A DNA stretch of 64,000 bases from Aphelocoma coerulescens. Lineage: Eukaryota > Chordata > Aves > Passeriformes > Corvidae. Each line of letters begins with the position of its first letter. Position 1 is the first letter of the stretch. Below are positions 12,530-23,889 of the stretch, in pieces. Made by a program: the position numbers and the translations under genes. The notes below the pieces were generated by a model that was given only the letters and a program-made list of their open reading frames with translations, did no database searches and had not been told where the DNA came from. The stretch lies in NCBI RefSeq assembly GCF_041296385.1, contig NC_091018.1, positions 1,061,501 through 1,125,500 on the forward strand. Direction: 5' to 3'.

Positions 12530-13069
12530 AGTGACTCAGCTGTGCAGGTAGGAAGGAGCCCATGCTCTGCCCCCTTGTAGGGCTGCAATAGAAGAGCTGG
12601 TCGATAGCAAACCCTCTGGGGTGCAGGGTCAGACACCCCTCTGCAGGGGCTCGCTGCCACCATGGCACCCCCCAGAGCGAGCCTGCACCCAGCACACAGC
12701 TCAGCTCCCACTGCAGCTCCCACCAGGTTCTGCTCCAGCGTGTGCAGGGAGGGAAACCCCACTCCCTGAGCAGGCTGGTGTGATAAGTGATCCTGCAATT
12801 GGATACAGAGCCCTTCCTGCCCCGCCAGCAGGGACAGAAAGCCAAGCTTGCTGTCCTGCCCTTCCCCTACACCCCTGTAAACAGCACGGCACAAGAAACT
12901 TCATGACTAGTTCTTGCCCTGGTGTGGGAAGGAGGGAGGATGGCAAGTTGTTTGGACAAGAGTGGAGCCAGGCCACACTGCTCCCAGAAGCCAACAATCC
13001 CACCCTGGCCTCCATGAGAGACCAAACAAGGCAGCCAGAGACATGGATTTACTCAAACCCTCCTCCCAC
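12530..13069. other. NOX1-CSTF2 convergent intergenic region
   Basis: About 0.5 kb lies between the likely 3' ends of the two tail-to-tail genes. I see no gene, CR1 tail or tandem repeat in it. Confidence 0.5.
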
Positions 13070-13075
13070 TTTATT
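13070..13075 (-). terminator. CSTF2 poly(A) signal (AATAAA)
   Basis: TTTATT on the plus strand reads AATAAA on the minus strand, about 300 nt after the CSTF2 stop. This gives a short 3'UTR that ends before the NOX1 transcript end. Confidence 0.7.
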
Positions 13076-13373
13076 TCAAACATCATAAAATATACACAGA
13101 AAAACAAAAGGATGAACTGGAAGGAAAAACCTCTTGAGGGTGACACAACCTCTCCCAAAATGCAGCATCAGCTCAAGTAGCAATGGGAAGCAGCTGCCAT
13201 GGAGCATCACCTCTATCCAGGCACATGGCATCTCCATCATGTGCCTGCCAGAAAGAAGGGGAGGAAGGTGAGCCTGGCACAGAGGGAAGCAGGGCAGAGT
13301 CCCATCCTGGGCAGCTCTGATTTACTGGAGGGGAACAGGCACAGGGTGAGACTGGGTTAAAGGAGGTCACCTG

Positions 13374-16300
13374 TCAGGGTGCCCCTGTGGATTTCTGGAT
13401 TTGCTCCTTCAGAATGAGGATGCTCTGCCGCTGTTCTGGGGGCAGCATGGCGATCTGGTCCGCTGTCAGCTGCAGGACCTGCATGATCAGTGCTGCCTGT
13501 GGGGAAAGAGGGGTCAGAGACATGCCCTGCCAGAGCAGCCACAGCATACCAGAGCCAGGGAGGGGCTGACCCCACCACAGAAAGGCACACAGGAAGTGCT
13601 GCTCCTGCTGTCTCACCCTTTCTCTTTTGTTTTCTCACCTTCTCGTGATCCTGTGGGGTGACCTGGCTCTGTCCAGGGCTAAAGCCTCCAGGCTGACCAG
13701 CTCCTTGGACTCCTGCGCCAGGAATGCCTCCTCCCTGCATGCCTGCCCCAGCCATGTTAGGAACCTATGGGAGTAAAAGAGGGGTTAAGGACTGAGGGGT
13801 CTCTGGACTCAGCCATACAAATCCAGGAAGGTAAAGCAGATGATCAGATGGATGCCCTCATGGATGCCCTCACGGACAGCTTGAAAATGCCTGAGCACCG
13901 AGAGAGTGCCTTTTACGTGCTCTCCTCTCCCTCCAACTCCTGTGCTCCTTCCTGCACCTCAGGAAGAGGTGGAGAGAGGCCTGAGCCTTGTCCTGTCCCC
14001 AGCTGATGGGCAGTGCCTGGGGAAATGGGACAGATGCCCAGACCCCTCAGAGCCAGTGACCAAAGCCTGGTGCTTCCCAGAGCTGCTGCTCTGTGGGACA
14101 CCCCCCCACCCAGCCCCAGCCTACAGGATGCCGTCGGTGCCCAACTGGCTGAGCAGAGACGTGTGTACCTGGCGGGGCCCCTGCGGGCCACTGGCTCCCA
14201 TGTTAAGTGGCCCAGGACCCTGTATCCCACCAGGCATTGGGCCACGCGGGTTGGGACCGGGCCCACGAGGCTCCAGGCCCCGGGGCTCCAGGACCCTGGC
14301 CTCCATGGCCCTGGCTTCCAGCACTCGCGGCTCCAGGCCTCGCGCCTCCAGTGCTCGCGCCTCCATCACCCGGGGCTCCAGCCCGCGCGGCTCCAGTCCT
14401 CGTGGCTCCAGCCCTCGGGGATCTCTTCCGACTGCGGAGGAAAGACAAGGTAAGCTCCTGAAGGAAGCAGTGCTGCAGGGAGTGTGGGAGTGAGCCCGCT
14501 GCCTCTTTTGTCTGGGGGCTAGCAAGCACCCAAAAGGTGCAGGGCGGGGGGCAGAGGAGACATGCCTGGAGAAAGTCCCTTGCACTCTGTGACTGTCCCT
14601 CCTCGCCTGGAGTCAGTCATTTCACTGCCCAAACCCCCTTCCTATGCCTTGGGTCGGGGCAGCCGGCTCCACTCTGACTTCTTGCCTGCACAATCCAAGC
14701 CACCCAGTATTTCATGCCCCCTCTCTCACCTCGAGCATCCATCAAGGGCCCCCGCGGCTCTCCCATCAGTGGTCGGGGTTCTCCCATGGGTCCCCCCCTC
14801 ATCTCATGGGGGGGGCCACGGCTGTCATGACCAGGCATATGGTGCATAGGGGCTCCCTGGTGGGGCGGCCCAAGGTAACCTCTGACGCAGAGAGACGAGG
14901 AGAGCAAAGCAGGAGGAGGAGAAAAAGCGAGAGAGTGTGAATCAGACACTGGCTTGGCACGGTCTGGGCAGAGCGCTGGGATTGCCCCCGAAGCCGGCCG
15001 CAGGGGAGGAGGGTGAGGCTGGCACAGGGATGGGTGCTGGTGGCCCCATGCTGCAGGGCAGGTGCCATCACCCCGGGGATATCCCTTCCCCGGGGAAATG
15101 GGCCGGCCCCCGCGGTTGGCAGCACACAGGCCTCCGACCAGGCAGCAGTGACTCCCGGAAGGCTGGTGCCATCCCTGTCCTCAGCGAGAGGCTACCCTTG
15201 GGCAGGGGACAGTGCCAAGGGCTCCTCTCCTTCCCTCTCCCCTCACCTGGGCTCCACTTCTCCAGTGACTGAGAGCAGGGTCCCTCCGCGAGGGTCATTC
15301 GGGGCATCTCCCAAAAGGCCTCGGGGCGGCGGGCCACTAGCAGGTAGAGGTCCACGCTGCATAGGGGCCCTCGGGTCTGGCATGGGCACTGCCAGAGAGA
15401 CACACAAGAACTCGTGAGGATCTGCATGACCAGTGCCGTGCCAAGACTGTCCCCGGCGCTGTCGGGCCGGGTGTGGGGCAGCCATGCTGCTCCCCTGAGC
15501 TGTGCTGTCTGCCGGGGACACAGCCCCACACCCGAGGCTGGAGTGCACCAAAGCCCCTTCCCTGGCTGCCAGTTTTATTCCTCTCTTTTTCCTCCGTGGT
15601 TTTATCTCATGTTCCTTATGGTAGCAGGGGCCAAATCAAGCAATGGGTTGCCCCCATGGCAATCCCTACAAGTGTGGGCATCAACACCGTGCTGACGTGG
15701 GGCCAGGAGCAAAGCAAGACCTGGAAGGCTCCTGGAAGTGCAGTGTCAAAGGGGGCTGGATCTTAGGCAAAAGCCCTTTCCAAACAGGCTCTCCTTTTCC
15801 ACTGGAGGCTCCGTGCATGGTTCTAGCCTGTTCTCTCCCGTAGCCCTAGAGGAAATCCTGCCTCCTCCACCTCCTCTTATTGCCATCAGGCTACAAGGAG
15901 TGACATGCCAGTCCCTGGCCCTGAGAACAGCGGGGTGAAGGCTGCTCTCTGCACACTGCACAACGAGCTCCATGGGAAGAGGGAGCTGGCGGGTGCCGGG
16001 GTACCTTGAACGCGTTCGATAGACGCAGGCCTGGCAGGTCCCACGGGCGAGAGCTGCAGGTTCCCTGGGCAAGCAGCAGGAAAAGAGGGAAAGAGCAGAA
16101 TACACGTGAATAGTGTATGCATGCATGCACCGGCTTTGGGGACAGTGCTGCCTGCAGGATCAGCTCCCTGAAGTCCCCTGGAAAACCTACAGAGAAGATG
16201 TTGCAAGTCTGACTTGATCAACCTCTTCCATTAACACCACCTTTGCCACCACAGGCAGGACAGCCAGCGTGGCACAGTCCTTCCCTCACTCAGGGAGAGA

Positions 16301-19300
16301 GGCAGGGAGAGAAGACATCCTGCCGAGAGACACGGCATTCTGTGGGGCCACGCTGGCCCCACAATGCACATCCAGCTTCTGCTCTCCAAAACTTTTTGGG
16401 TGCCAAGAACTATCAGGTTGCTTTCAGGAAGACAGTGCCCCCCCCAAAGAAAATGAGAGTCGGCTGCCCCTAAGGCCGAAGGATCTCAGACTAGGTTTGC
16501 CATGTTTCTGAAACAAGGCCTAGGATACGAGTCAAGGCAACAGAGGTGACAGGTGTGTGCACGTGTTGTTCCTGGGAGAACAGGAACACCTGGGCCATGC
16601 TAACCTATGTATGGCACCACGTGAAGCGTAAGGAACCGGGCCCCAGGGCTGGGCCGTACAGACCGTGCCTGCGGAGGGAAAGCCGAGCGTCACTCTCCGG
16701 GAGAGTCCCTGCCAAGCCTCAAGCCAAAACGGAGAGCCCGCTCCCTCTGCTGGGCACGGCGCGGGAGGACACGGCGGCCGCACCAGCCGCTTCCCAGCAC
16801 CCAGGCAGCAGCGGAGCAGCACACGGACCAGAGAAGAGCAAGCTCTGCCTGCCCGCACAAGCACAGGGACAGACACGGGCTCGTAGAGGTGGAAAACAGG
16901 CACATCCCGCTTGAAGCCCCTGGCTTCCAGGGCTCGACTGCACAACACGGCGCAGAACAAGCTGGGAGCCAATAGCGGCATGGGCTGAGTCCTGGGAGCC
17001 AGAGAGCTGCTACCACAGCCTTGTGCCTCAGTGAACACAGCCGGGCACAGCCCTGGGGCCAGGCACAGCCAGGCTGCAGACAGCTGGGGCACAGCACTGC
17101 TCACTGGAGCGAGGCTCACACCACACACAGCACTACACGCGTCTGTTTTACCTTGTCCGCGCTCCAAGGGGACGGGCCCTGCACCTGGCATCCCAACCTG
17201 TGGCTGCATCCCACCTGAGAGGGGACAGGCAGAGATCAGACCCTTCCTCAGCCGTCCCTGATGACTAACCCATTCCTCTGGCCCCAAATACCTTCTCACT
17301 CCCAGCTCCTGGGGGGGCATCTGGAGGTTTATTCCCTTGGTGTTGGCTCCCCCCAGGGATAATCCAACTTTGCAGCCCACCTCTGGCAGCAGCACAACCA
17401 CAATGTACAGTACAGGGTTACGAGCCCTCTGGTGAGGGGGAAGGCAGAGGGAGGTGGGTGTCTGCAGGACCCGTGTGCACATGGGTGGGGCAGCTCGGCC
17501 CAAACTCACCTCCTGGAGCCATGGGGCCAGGGCCTGGGCCCTGCACAGGGGCTGCCATCTGTCCTGGGGCTGGCACCCCCCCCTGCATGGGTGGCTGCAT
17601 CAGAGGAGGAGCGCCGTTGACATGCATTCCGCCCTGCCCGGAGAGACACTGGATCTCAGAGACACACCAAAACCTGGGCACGTCCCCAGCTGGGAGAGCT
17701 GGAGCTGGCACTGCCCATCTCTCCTGCACAGCTCATGTGTCGTGCAAGCTCTTACTATGGGCTGTGGCTGGGATGAGGGGGTGTTCTGTGGGTTCAGCTG
17801 CGCGTTGGGCCCTGGCCCAGGCCCCGGTCCCGGCCCAGGTCCTGGCCCTGGCACTGGCTGCTGGTTGCCTGGGATCAGAGGAGGAACGCTGGTCTGGCGA
17901 TGCAGGATTTTCTAGGGGAGGAAGAAGGAGAAAGAAGTTCTTTTCCACTCCCACTCCACAAAGGCTACCACCAATATCCTCCCAACCCCGGATGAGCAGC
18001 AAGGGACAAACCAGCGCGATCTCCGGGTCGACAATCCTCATGACCACCTGGGCCTGCAGCAGTGCATAAGCCAGCTGGGGGTTCTGAAGCAGCATGTTCC
18101 TGGCTTCCTGGGGGCTGTTCTGGACACAAAGCTGAGAAGACAGGCACTGATCAGAGCTCTGACAAGGTGTGACAGGGGCTGGGAGGGGGCAGGCAGTGGC
18201 AGTAGGAGCTGTGCTCACATAGGGAGCATGGCCCTCCTGCACTCACCTTCATCTGCTTCATCAGCTCAAACATCTGCTCGGGTGGCAGGCTGGCCACTGC
18301 CCGGCTGATGGACTCGGGGGCATCCTCTGGGTTGACAGGGTCCCCATAGGGTGACTCTATGATAGGTGCACCCGTGCCCAAGCCTGCAATAGAGTTGGTG
18401 ACTTTGTACTGCAACACGAACAGCGCAGGCAACGGGCTCATTGGGAGGGGAGCACCAGCCCGTCAGGGGGAAAAGGAGGCACTGAACTCAGGGAGATGTT
18501 AGGAGGAATTTCTTCAGAGAAGGGGTGGTTAGGCATTGGAACAAACTGCTCAGGAAGGTTGTGGATTCACTGTCCCTGGAACTGTTTAAGTGAAGACTGG
18601 ACATGGCATTTAGTGCTCCAGTCTAGCTGACGCAGTGATGTTTGGTCAAAGGCTGGACCATGATCTTTAGAAATCTTTGCCAACCTAAATAATTCTGTGA
18701 TTCTGTGATCATCTGGGAGCAAAAACACAGAGCTGAGCCCATGCATCCCTCTGGGAACTACTCGCAACACCTCTTAGAGCAGGTCAGCTGCACCAGTCGG
18801 GCAGAAGAGACGTGCCCTGCAGCACTGCCAAGGCCGGGCCCAGCGTGACAGCCCAAAATCCCAACTCACTCTTGAGCTCCTCCTTGTTCTTCTCGCTGGC
18901 GGCGTTGTCGACGCGCAGGGCCCTCCCGCTGAACTCGCGCCCGTTGAGGTTCCGCATGGCGCTGAGCGCCGTCTCCTGGTCCTGGTACTCGCAGAAGCCA
19001 TAGCCCTTGGGCTTGCCCGTCTCCCTGTCGTACACCAGCCTGCACGGCGACGAGAGCGACAGCGCTGCTGAGGGCGGCGTGGGCGTCCAGCTGTGCCCAC
19101 GGCTCCCACAGCTCCAGAGCGGACACTGGGACACGGCCGCAGGAGCGCCGGGAGCAGAGCGAAGGCTCCGGAGTCAGGCCAAGGCACACAGCAGTCGGGC
19201 CCAAGGCACAGCCGAAGGGCCTCCTGGCTCCTGGCACAGAGCACGAAGCTGCGGTGTGCAGGAAGCCCACCAGTGCCAGCTCTGTGCCTCCCTTCACCCC

Positions 19301-20238
19301 ACCAGGCAGCTCCTGGGACCGGCTGCTCCTGCACCTCCCAAACCCTTAACTGAGAGCTCTCCAGGGCCTGGTGCCAAGCCTGGGAAACACCCCTGAGAGG
19401 CACTGGGATGGGAGTGAGGAGCACAGGGCCTGACCAGGACCTGAGCACTTATCAGCCACAGCAGGGCAGCTCCTCCAGCCCAGGACTGCGTGCCCACGTC
19501 CATCTGCTGTGCACGGGACACTGTGCTCCATCTCCGGCTGACCCTGGCACAGCCACTCCGTCCTCTGCCCTGAGCACAGCTGCCACAGCCTCACAAGCCC
19601 CGCAAATGCTGTGCTGCTCTGTGTGAGGAAACAGCCTCGAGGGGGGCCCGGGGAGATTTAGATGGGATATTAGGCAAAATTCCGTCGCCAAAGCGATTGT
19701 CAAGCATTAGAACAGGCAGCCCAAGGCAGTGGTGGAGTCACCATCCCTGGAAGCGCTCAAAAGGTGCGTGCATGTGGCACTTGGAGACACGGTGGGCTTG
19801 GCAGTGCTGAGGGAGCGGTTGGGCTGAATGCTTTTAGAAGTCTTTCCCAACGTTAAGGATTCACGACTCCACGGTTCCCAGGCCGGCTCCGCAGAGCCCG
19901 CGAGGCTCGGTCTGGGCCGAGCAGGGGGACCCGGGGGAGGCCGGCGGCCGCTCTCACCTAAAGCTGACCACGGGCCCAACCTCCGAGAAAATGTCCTTCA
20001 GCTGTTCCTCCGTGGCCTCATACGGGATGTTCCCCACTGCGGAGACAGACGGTGCCGCCGGTCAGCGCGGCGGGTGCGGGCCCCGACGGCGAGGGGGGCA
20101 AACCCGCCGGCCCCCCGCTTGCCCCTACCCTCCCTGCCCCTTTCCCTGCCCAGGTCGCGGCCCCGGCCCCGCGGCCTCACCGAACACGGAGCGCAGGGAC
20201 CGATCCACGGCGGGGTCCCGCACCGACAGCCCCGCCAT
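13374..20238 (-). CDS. CSTF2: Cleavage stimulation factor subunit 2 (CstF-64)
   Basis: Thirteen exons in gene order: 20181-20238, 19958-20036, 18870-19039, 18247-18383, 18012-18131, 17756-17911, 17510-17633, 17152-17214, 15247-15388, 14730-14881, 14169-14431, 13639-13764, 13374-13496. They give 570 codons, or 590 with the optional exon at 16005-16064 (human 577/597). CstF-64 binds the GU-rich downstream element of pre-mRNA in the nucleus and supports 3'-end cleavage and polyadenylation with CSTF1 and CSTF3. The N-terminal RRM carries VGNIPYE (RNP2 region) and KGYGFCEY (RNP1). A hinge follows (MFELMKQMK...[14 protein letters not shown]), then Pro/Gly-rich sequence with a GP run, a pentapeptide repeat block in exon 11 and the near-invariant C-terminal domain ending IQKSTGAP. 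It faces TYW2 head to head and converges with NOX1. Confidence 0.97.
14262..14426 (-). repeat. CSTF2: Coding 15-bp tandem repeat, CSTF2 MEAR/LEPR block
   Basis: Eleven consecutive pentapeptides follow the form [M/L]-E-[A/P]-R-[A/G/V], starting with a RDPRG unit, in exon 11. Human CSTF2 has a comparable block dominated by MEARA/G; here LEPRG-type units are about half. Frame is kept throughout, so variation occurs in 15-bp steps. Confidence 0.92.
16005..16064 (-). CDS. CSTF2: Optional 60-nt exon of CSTF2
   Basis: Between exons 8 and 9 lies a 60-nt segment with an AG acceptor and a GTACC donor that keeps the phase-1 frame. It adds 20 residues after the ERGQ motif, including [16 protein letters not shown]. 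This closely resembles the insert of the longer human CSTF2 isoform (597 residues), as I recall that sequence. Its ending PASIERVQ echoes the end of exon 8, PVPLERGQ, which suggests an old exon duplication. A weaker alternative acceptor 11 nt downstream would break the frame. Confidence 0.8.
18480..18712 (+). repeat. CR1 LINE 3'-end fragment in CSTF2 intron 3
   Basis: The segment reads as a CR1 tail: GGAGGAATTTCTTCAGAGAA, 'ggttaggcattggaacaaact', 'gtccctggaactgttta', ending with AATTCTGTGATTCTGTGAT, the terminal 8-bp repeats. It is antisense to CSTF2 and well away from exons 3 and 4. Confidence 0.93.
19645..19870 (+). repeat. CR1 LINE 3'-end fragment in CSTF2 intron 2
   Basis: Diverged CR1 3' sequence: gggagatttagatgggatat, 'ggcaaaattccgtcgcc', 'agcattagaacaggcagccc', 'tggagtcaccatccctgga' and 'cttttagaagtctttcccaac', ending before exon 2. 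The terminal octamers are lost. Confidence 0.85.
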
Positions 20239-20640
20239 CGCGCCGCCCGCGCCGCTTCCGGTCCGCGCACCAACCGGCCCCCCGCTTCCGCCCGCGCCCG
20301 CAACAAACATGGCAGCGGCGCTCTCAGAAAGCGCTCCGGCGGGAAACGCGGGCCGGCAGCGGCGGGGGGCGGGCGGCCGGGACTCGCCGGGAGCCGGGAA
20401 CGGGGGGCGGGTGCGGCCCGGGGGATCCCCCCGGCACCGAGGAGCCGGCCTCCGGGCAGCCCCGCGGCCCCCGGGATGCAGCTTCGGGCACCGGCCCCGA
20501 GGCACAGTCCCTGGCGAGCCTGACACCGCCTGGGGCTTGGCAGGATGGAAGCCACGGACGTCCCCGGGGCTGTCCCTGCGCTGGCCACAGAGCGGAGGTT
20601 CGCCCAGCGCCTCAGGTGAGGGGCACCGGCAACGAGGGGG
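19900..20640. promoter_or_regulatory. CpG island, shared CSTF2/TYW2 bidirectional promoter
   Basis: The start codons of CSTF2 (20238, leftward) and TYW2 (20545, rightward) are 306 bp apart within one CpG-dense, TATA-less stretch that also covers exons 1-2 of CSTF2 and exon 1 of TYW2. Such spacing is typical of divergent housekeeping promoters. It contains CTTCCGG ETS-like sites near 20254-20290. Confidence 0.7.
20476..20523 (+). other. Upstream ORF (15 codons) before TYW2
   Basis: An ATG at 20476 opens a 15-codon frame that ends with TGA at 20521-20523, 21 nt before the TYW2 start codon and in another frame. If the transcript begins upstream of 20476, this small frame could lower TYW2 translation. 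If transcription starts nearer the gene it is irrelevant. Confidence 0.4.
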
Positions 20641-22891
20641 AATGGGAGCCCTGTGCTGCTCCGGCAGGAGGGTCACAGGGCCAGCCCTGCACCAGGAGGG
20701 TCTGACCGTGTCTTGCATTCCCCGTGCAGGGAATGCCTGGAAGAGGAGCAGCTCTTGGACGGGCGTTACCAGCTGCAGCAGGGGCCGGGGCGCCGTGTGG
20801 CGCTGCCTGTGCTGGAGGAGAAGCTCTCCCGGCTCCGCCTGCCCCCGGAGGTGCCCTGTGAGCGGGTCTGGATCCAGGTTGGGAGAGCTCTCTTGGCCCG
20901 AGCGCTGTGTGGGGCGGTGGGCTCTCAGCCCCGCGTGCCACGTCCCTCCTGCAGGCCCCTGTCCCCTCCAGGGCCGCCCGCCGCCGGACGCCTGCCCAGA
21001 AGCTGCGGGATGAGCTGCGGCGGCTGCTGGGCGGAACCTGGTCGGAGGAGCTGGAGCGGGATGTGCCCCACGCCTGGCAGAGGCACGGGGACCTGGTGCT
21101 GCTGAGCGAGGACAGCTTCAAGGCTGCGCCGTGGGAGCGGCTGGGTGAGGGAGAGCAGGGTCTGCCTGCCCCGGTCCTGCCCGCGGGGCTGCCCGCATTT
21201 CCCAACTCTGCCGGGACGGCTGCGTTGCAGGCTCGGCGCTCTGGGAGACGGTCGCCTCGGCTTTGGGGGCCCGGCGGGTGGCCAGGAAAGGACGGGTGAT
21301 GCCGGATGGGTTCCGGACCCCCAGCGTAACCCTGCTGCTGGGCCAGGATGGCTGGGTGGAGCACGTGGACAACGGGATCAGGTAGGCAGGAGCCGCAGGA
21401 TGCGGCTGGTCTGGGAAGGGACTGCCCTCACCATCTCGGCGGGGTCTTCCAGGTACACCTTTGACGTGACCAAGTGCATGTTCTCCCCGGGCAACATCAC
21501 AGAGAAGCTGCGTGTGGCCTCACTGCCCTGCTCCGGGGAGGTCCTGGTGGATCTCTACGCAGGTAACGGGGACGGAGGAGGGGTCGGGCAGGATGGGCTG
21601 GCAGAGAGCAGTGGCGCAGGTGCTGATGGCATCCAGGTAGACATGAAATGTCATTTGCAGCCTGGAATGAAAAATACTGAGCTCTTGTCTTGTCTGTGAG
21701 CCCTTCAACTGTCCTGGCACTGCTGTCCCTCCTGTGTCCCTGTGGCCTTTGGACACTTAGGATGTCCTGCACTCAGGTTCTGCAGAGCCGTGTTCTGTAC
21801 CTGGTGCTGGTTTCGGGAATCACTTGGATCCAGAGGAAAGATTTGCCACTGTTTGTGCTTAAGGAAGTTAGTGCTTCCAATTTGTGCCACACTGAAAGGA
21901 CATGGCACCCACAAAACTGCTCTGGATTAATTAAAATAAATGGTAATCTGGACACTTCTGCAGAGCAGGGCAGGTCTCAACCTGATGGCCAAAGATAGAA
22001 GGTAAGATAAGCCCCTCTAAACTTTTTTCAAGAGATTTTGCTTTTGAAGAAGAGGGAGGGATAAATGTCCATTTTTCCAGTGTTTGGGCTTCTTCCAATC
22101 CAGAGCAAAGCAGACTTGGAGAGCCAGGGAGGCAATTTACATCCTGCCCTGCCCTCAGGGAGAAGTGTGGATCTCTGGCAGGTCCCTGCCCTCAGCCACT
22201 GCCACCTCCTGCCCGCAGGCATCGGCTATTTCACGCTGCCATTCCTGGTTCACGCGGGAGCCGCCTTCGTCCATGCCTGTGAGTGGAACAGCCACGCCGT
22301 GGAGGCCCTGCACAGGACCCTGGTGCTGAACGGGGTGCAAGATCGCTGCCACATCCACGCTGGGGACAGCCGGCAGGTGAGCGCTGCCGCCTGGCCGCGG
22401 ACCCTCTCCCTGCTGGCATCCCCTCACCTCCTCTCCTCTCCCAGCTGGAGCTGCGGGACGTTGCAGACAGGGTGAACCTGGGGCTGATTCCCAGCTCGGA
22501 GGGAGGCTGGCCGGTGGCCTGCCGCGTCCTGAAGAAGGACACGGGTGGGGTTCTCCACATCCACCACAATGTGGAGACTCCCCCCGCGCCTGCCCCGCCG
22601 CAGACCCCGGCCCCGCCGGCTGAGCGGGGCTCTCCAGAGGCAACTGGCTCTGGGGGAGAGGCACAGCACCCAACAGAGGATGGTGGGAAGGAGATGCTGG
22701 GGGCCAGGCTCAGACCCGAGTGGCGGAGGTGGGCTGAAGCCACGGCCACACGGATCCAGGGGCTGCTGGCAGAGCTGCATGGGCGGCCGTGGCGCACCAG
22801 CATCCTGCACATCGAGGCAGTGAAGTCCTACGCACCACACGTGCAGCACCTCGTGCTGGACCTTGAGTGCCGGCCAGTGCTGCCTGTATAG
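20545..22891 (+). CDS. TRMT12: tRNA wybutosine-synthesizing protein 2 (TYW2/TRMT12)
   Basis: Seven exons, 20545-20615, 20730-20877, 20955-21144, 21231-21381, 21453-21562, 22219-22376 and 22445-22891, join to 424 codons (human 448). TYW2 transfers the 3-amino-3-carboxypropyl group of S-adenosylmethionine to the tricyclic base at position 37 of tRNA-Phe, a middle step of wybutosine synthesis, in the cytoplasm. Seen are the family blocks WQRHGDLVLLSEDSF, GWVEHVDNGIRY, MFSPGNITEKLRVA, the SAM loop VLVDLYAGIGYF (~217-228), ACEWN, LGLIPSSEGGW (~288-298) and C-terminal KSYAPHVQHLVLDLEC. A Pro/Ala-rich spacer sits in exon 7. The N-terminal start is the only ATG in frame near exon 1. Unlike the single-exon human gene this copy has six introns. 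Confidence 0.95.
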
Positions 22892-23889
22892 GTGGGCATG
22901 GGCACTGCTGGGGCTCCAGCTCCCATGGAAGGGTGGTATCAAGTACCAGGGGCAGGGAGATGCTACCAGCAGTGTCCTGCTGCCCGCCTGGATGTGCCTT
23001 GTGTCCCCTAGTTCCCAGGTGGCAGCACTGCCCAACAGTGCCTCGCCATGCCCAGGGCATCCAGGGTTGTGCTCCCATGGCAGATCCCTTCAGGATCCAG
23101 ACAAGGATGGAGCGAGCTGGGGTTCAGAGTGCCAGTGTTCTGCCCTGGCTGTGCCAGTCGCTGCCCAGATCTTGGACATGTGGTAGCACCTTCAGCCCCA
23201 TTTTCACACAGGAGAGAGCCACAGGGCTGAGAAGCCTTGGGTTCCTGCTGGGTTCATTTCAGCAGGTCAGGGACAAAGCTTTGTGCTTGTATTTACCAGC
23301 ATGCTTTTTTAATGTACTGGAAACAAGTCTGTTCATCTCGTTTTCCTTGTATCTTTTTTACAGAAATAAGGATGTTTCTCACTACCTCTTGTTGGTGTCC
23401 AGTTAAAACGTGAACACTGGTGCAAGCGTGGGGGTCTGGCCTGGGGTCTTTGGGTCCTAGGGTGGTGTGTGGAGGGGCTCAGGGAGCAAAGCCTCTGGGG
23501 CATCGTCTGCCTGCAACCCCAAAGCTCTCTACGTATTTATTGCGTGTGTACCCTCGGTGGAGCCCCATGAGGGAGCTCCCGCTGGCCCTTTGATGTCTCC
23601 GTGGTTTTTTCCACTGTGTCAGTGTCCCATCGCTTCCCACAGGGCTAGAAGCCTCTGGCTCTCCCGTCCCTGGGGTGCGGCTGAAAGTCTGGGCAGAGCC
23701 GCGTCCTCTCGTTTGCCTTGGGCTGCACCCAGGTGGCCTCCCCCGCTGTCCTGCATGGCGAGAAACCACCTCCCCACGGGTGGAGCCCCACGCCTCGTCC
23801 AGCCGCGTGTGCTCCGAGTTCCCGTGGTGCCTGTGCTGCTGCGGGCAGGGGCGAGGCGCCTTGCGGGGACCGTATCTCTGCTGTGAAGG
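22892..23889. other. TYW2 3'UTR and intergenic DNA
   Basis: The first ~550 bp probably holds the TYW2 3'UTR; the only candidate signal is a weak AATAAG at 23365-23370 after a T-rich stretch. No other exon or repeat is recognisable. Confidence 0.45.

Noticed and set aside
16532..17509. 325-codon minus-strand frame within CSTF2 introns 7-8
   Set aside because: It spans the true exon 8 in a run that includes intron sequence, shows no family resemblance, and the splice-based CSTF2 model accounts for the coding part.
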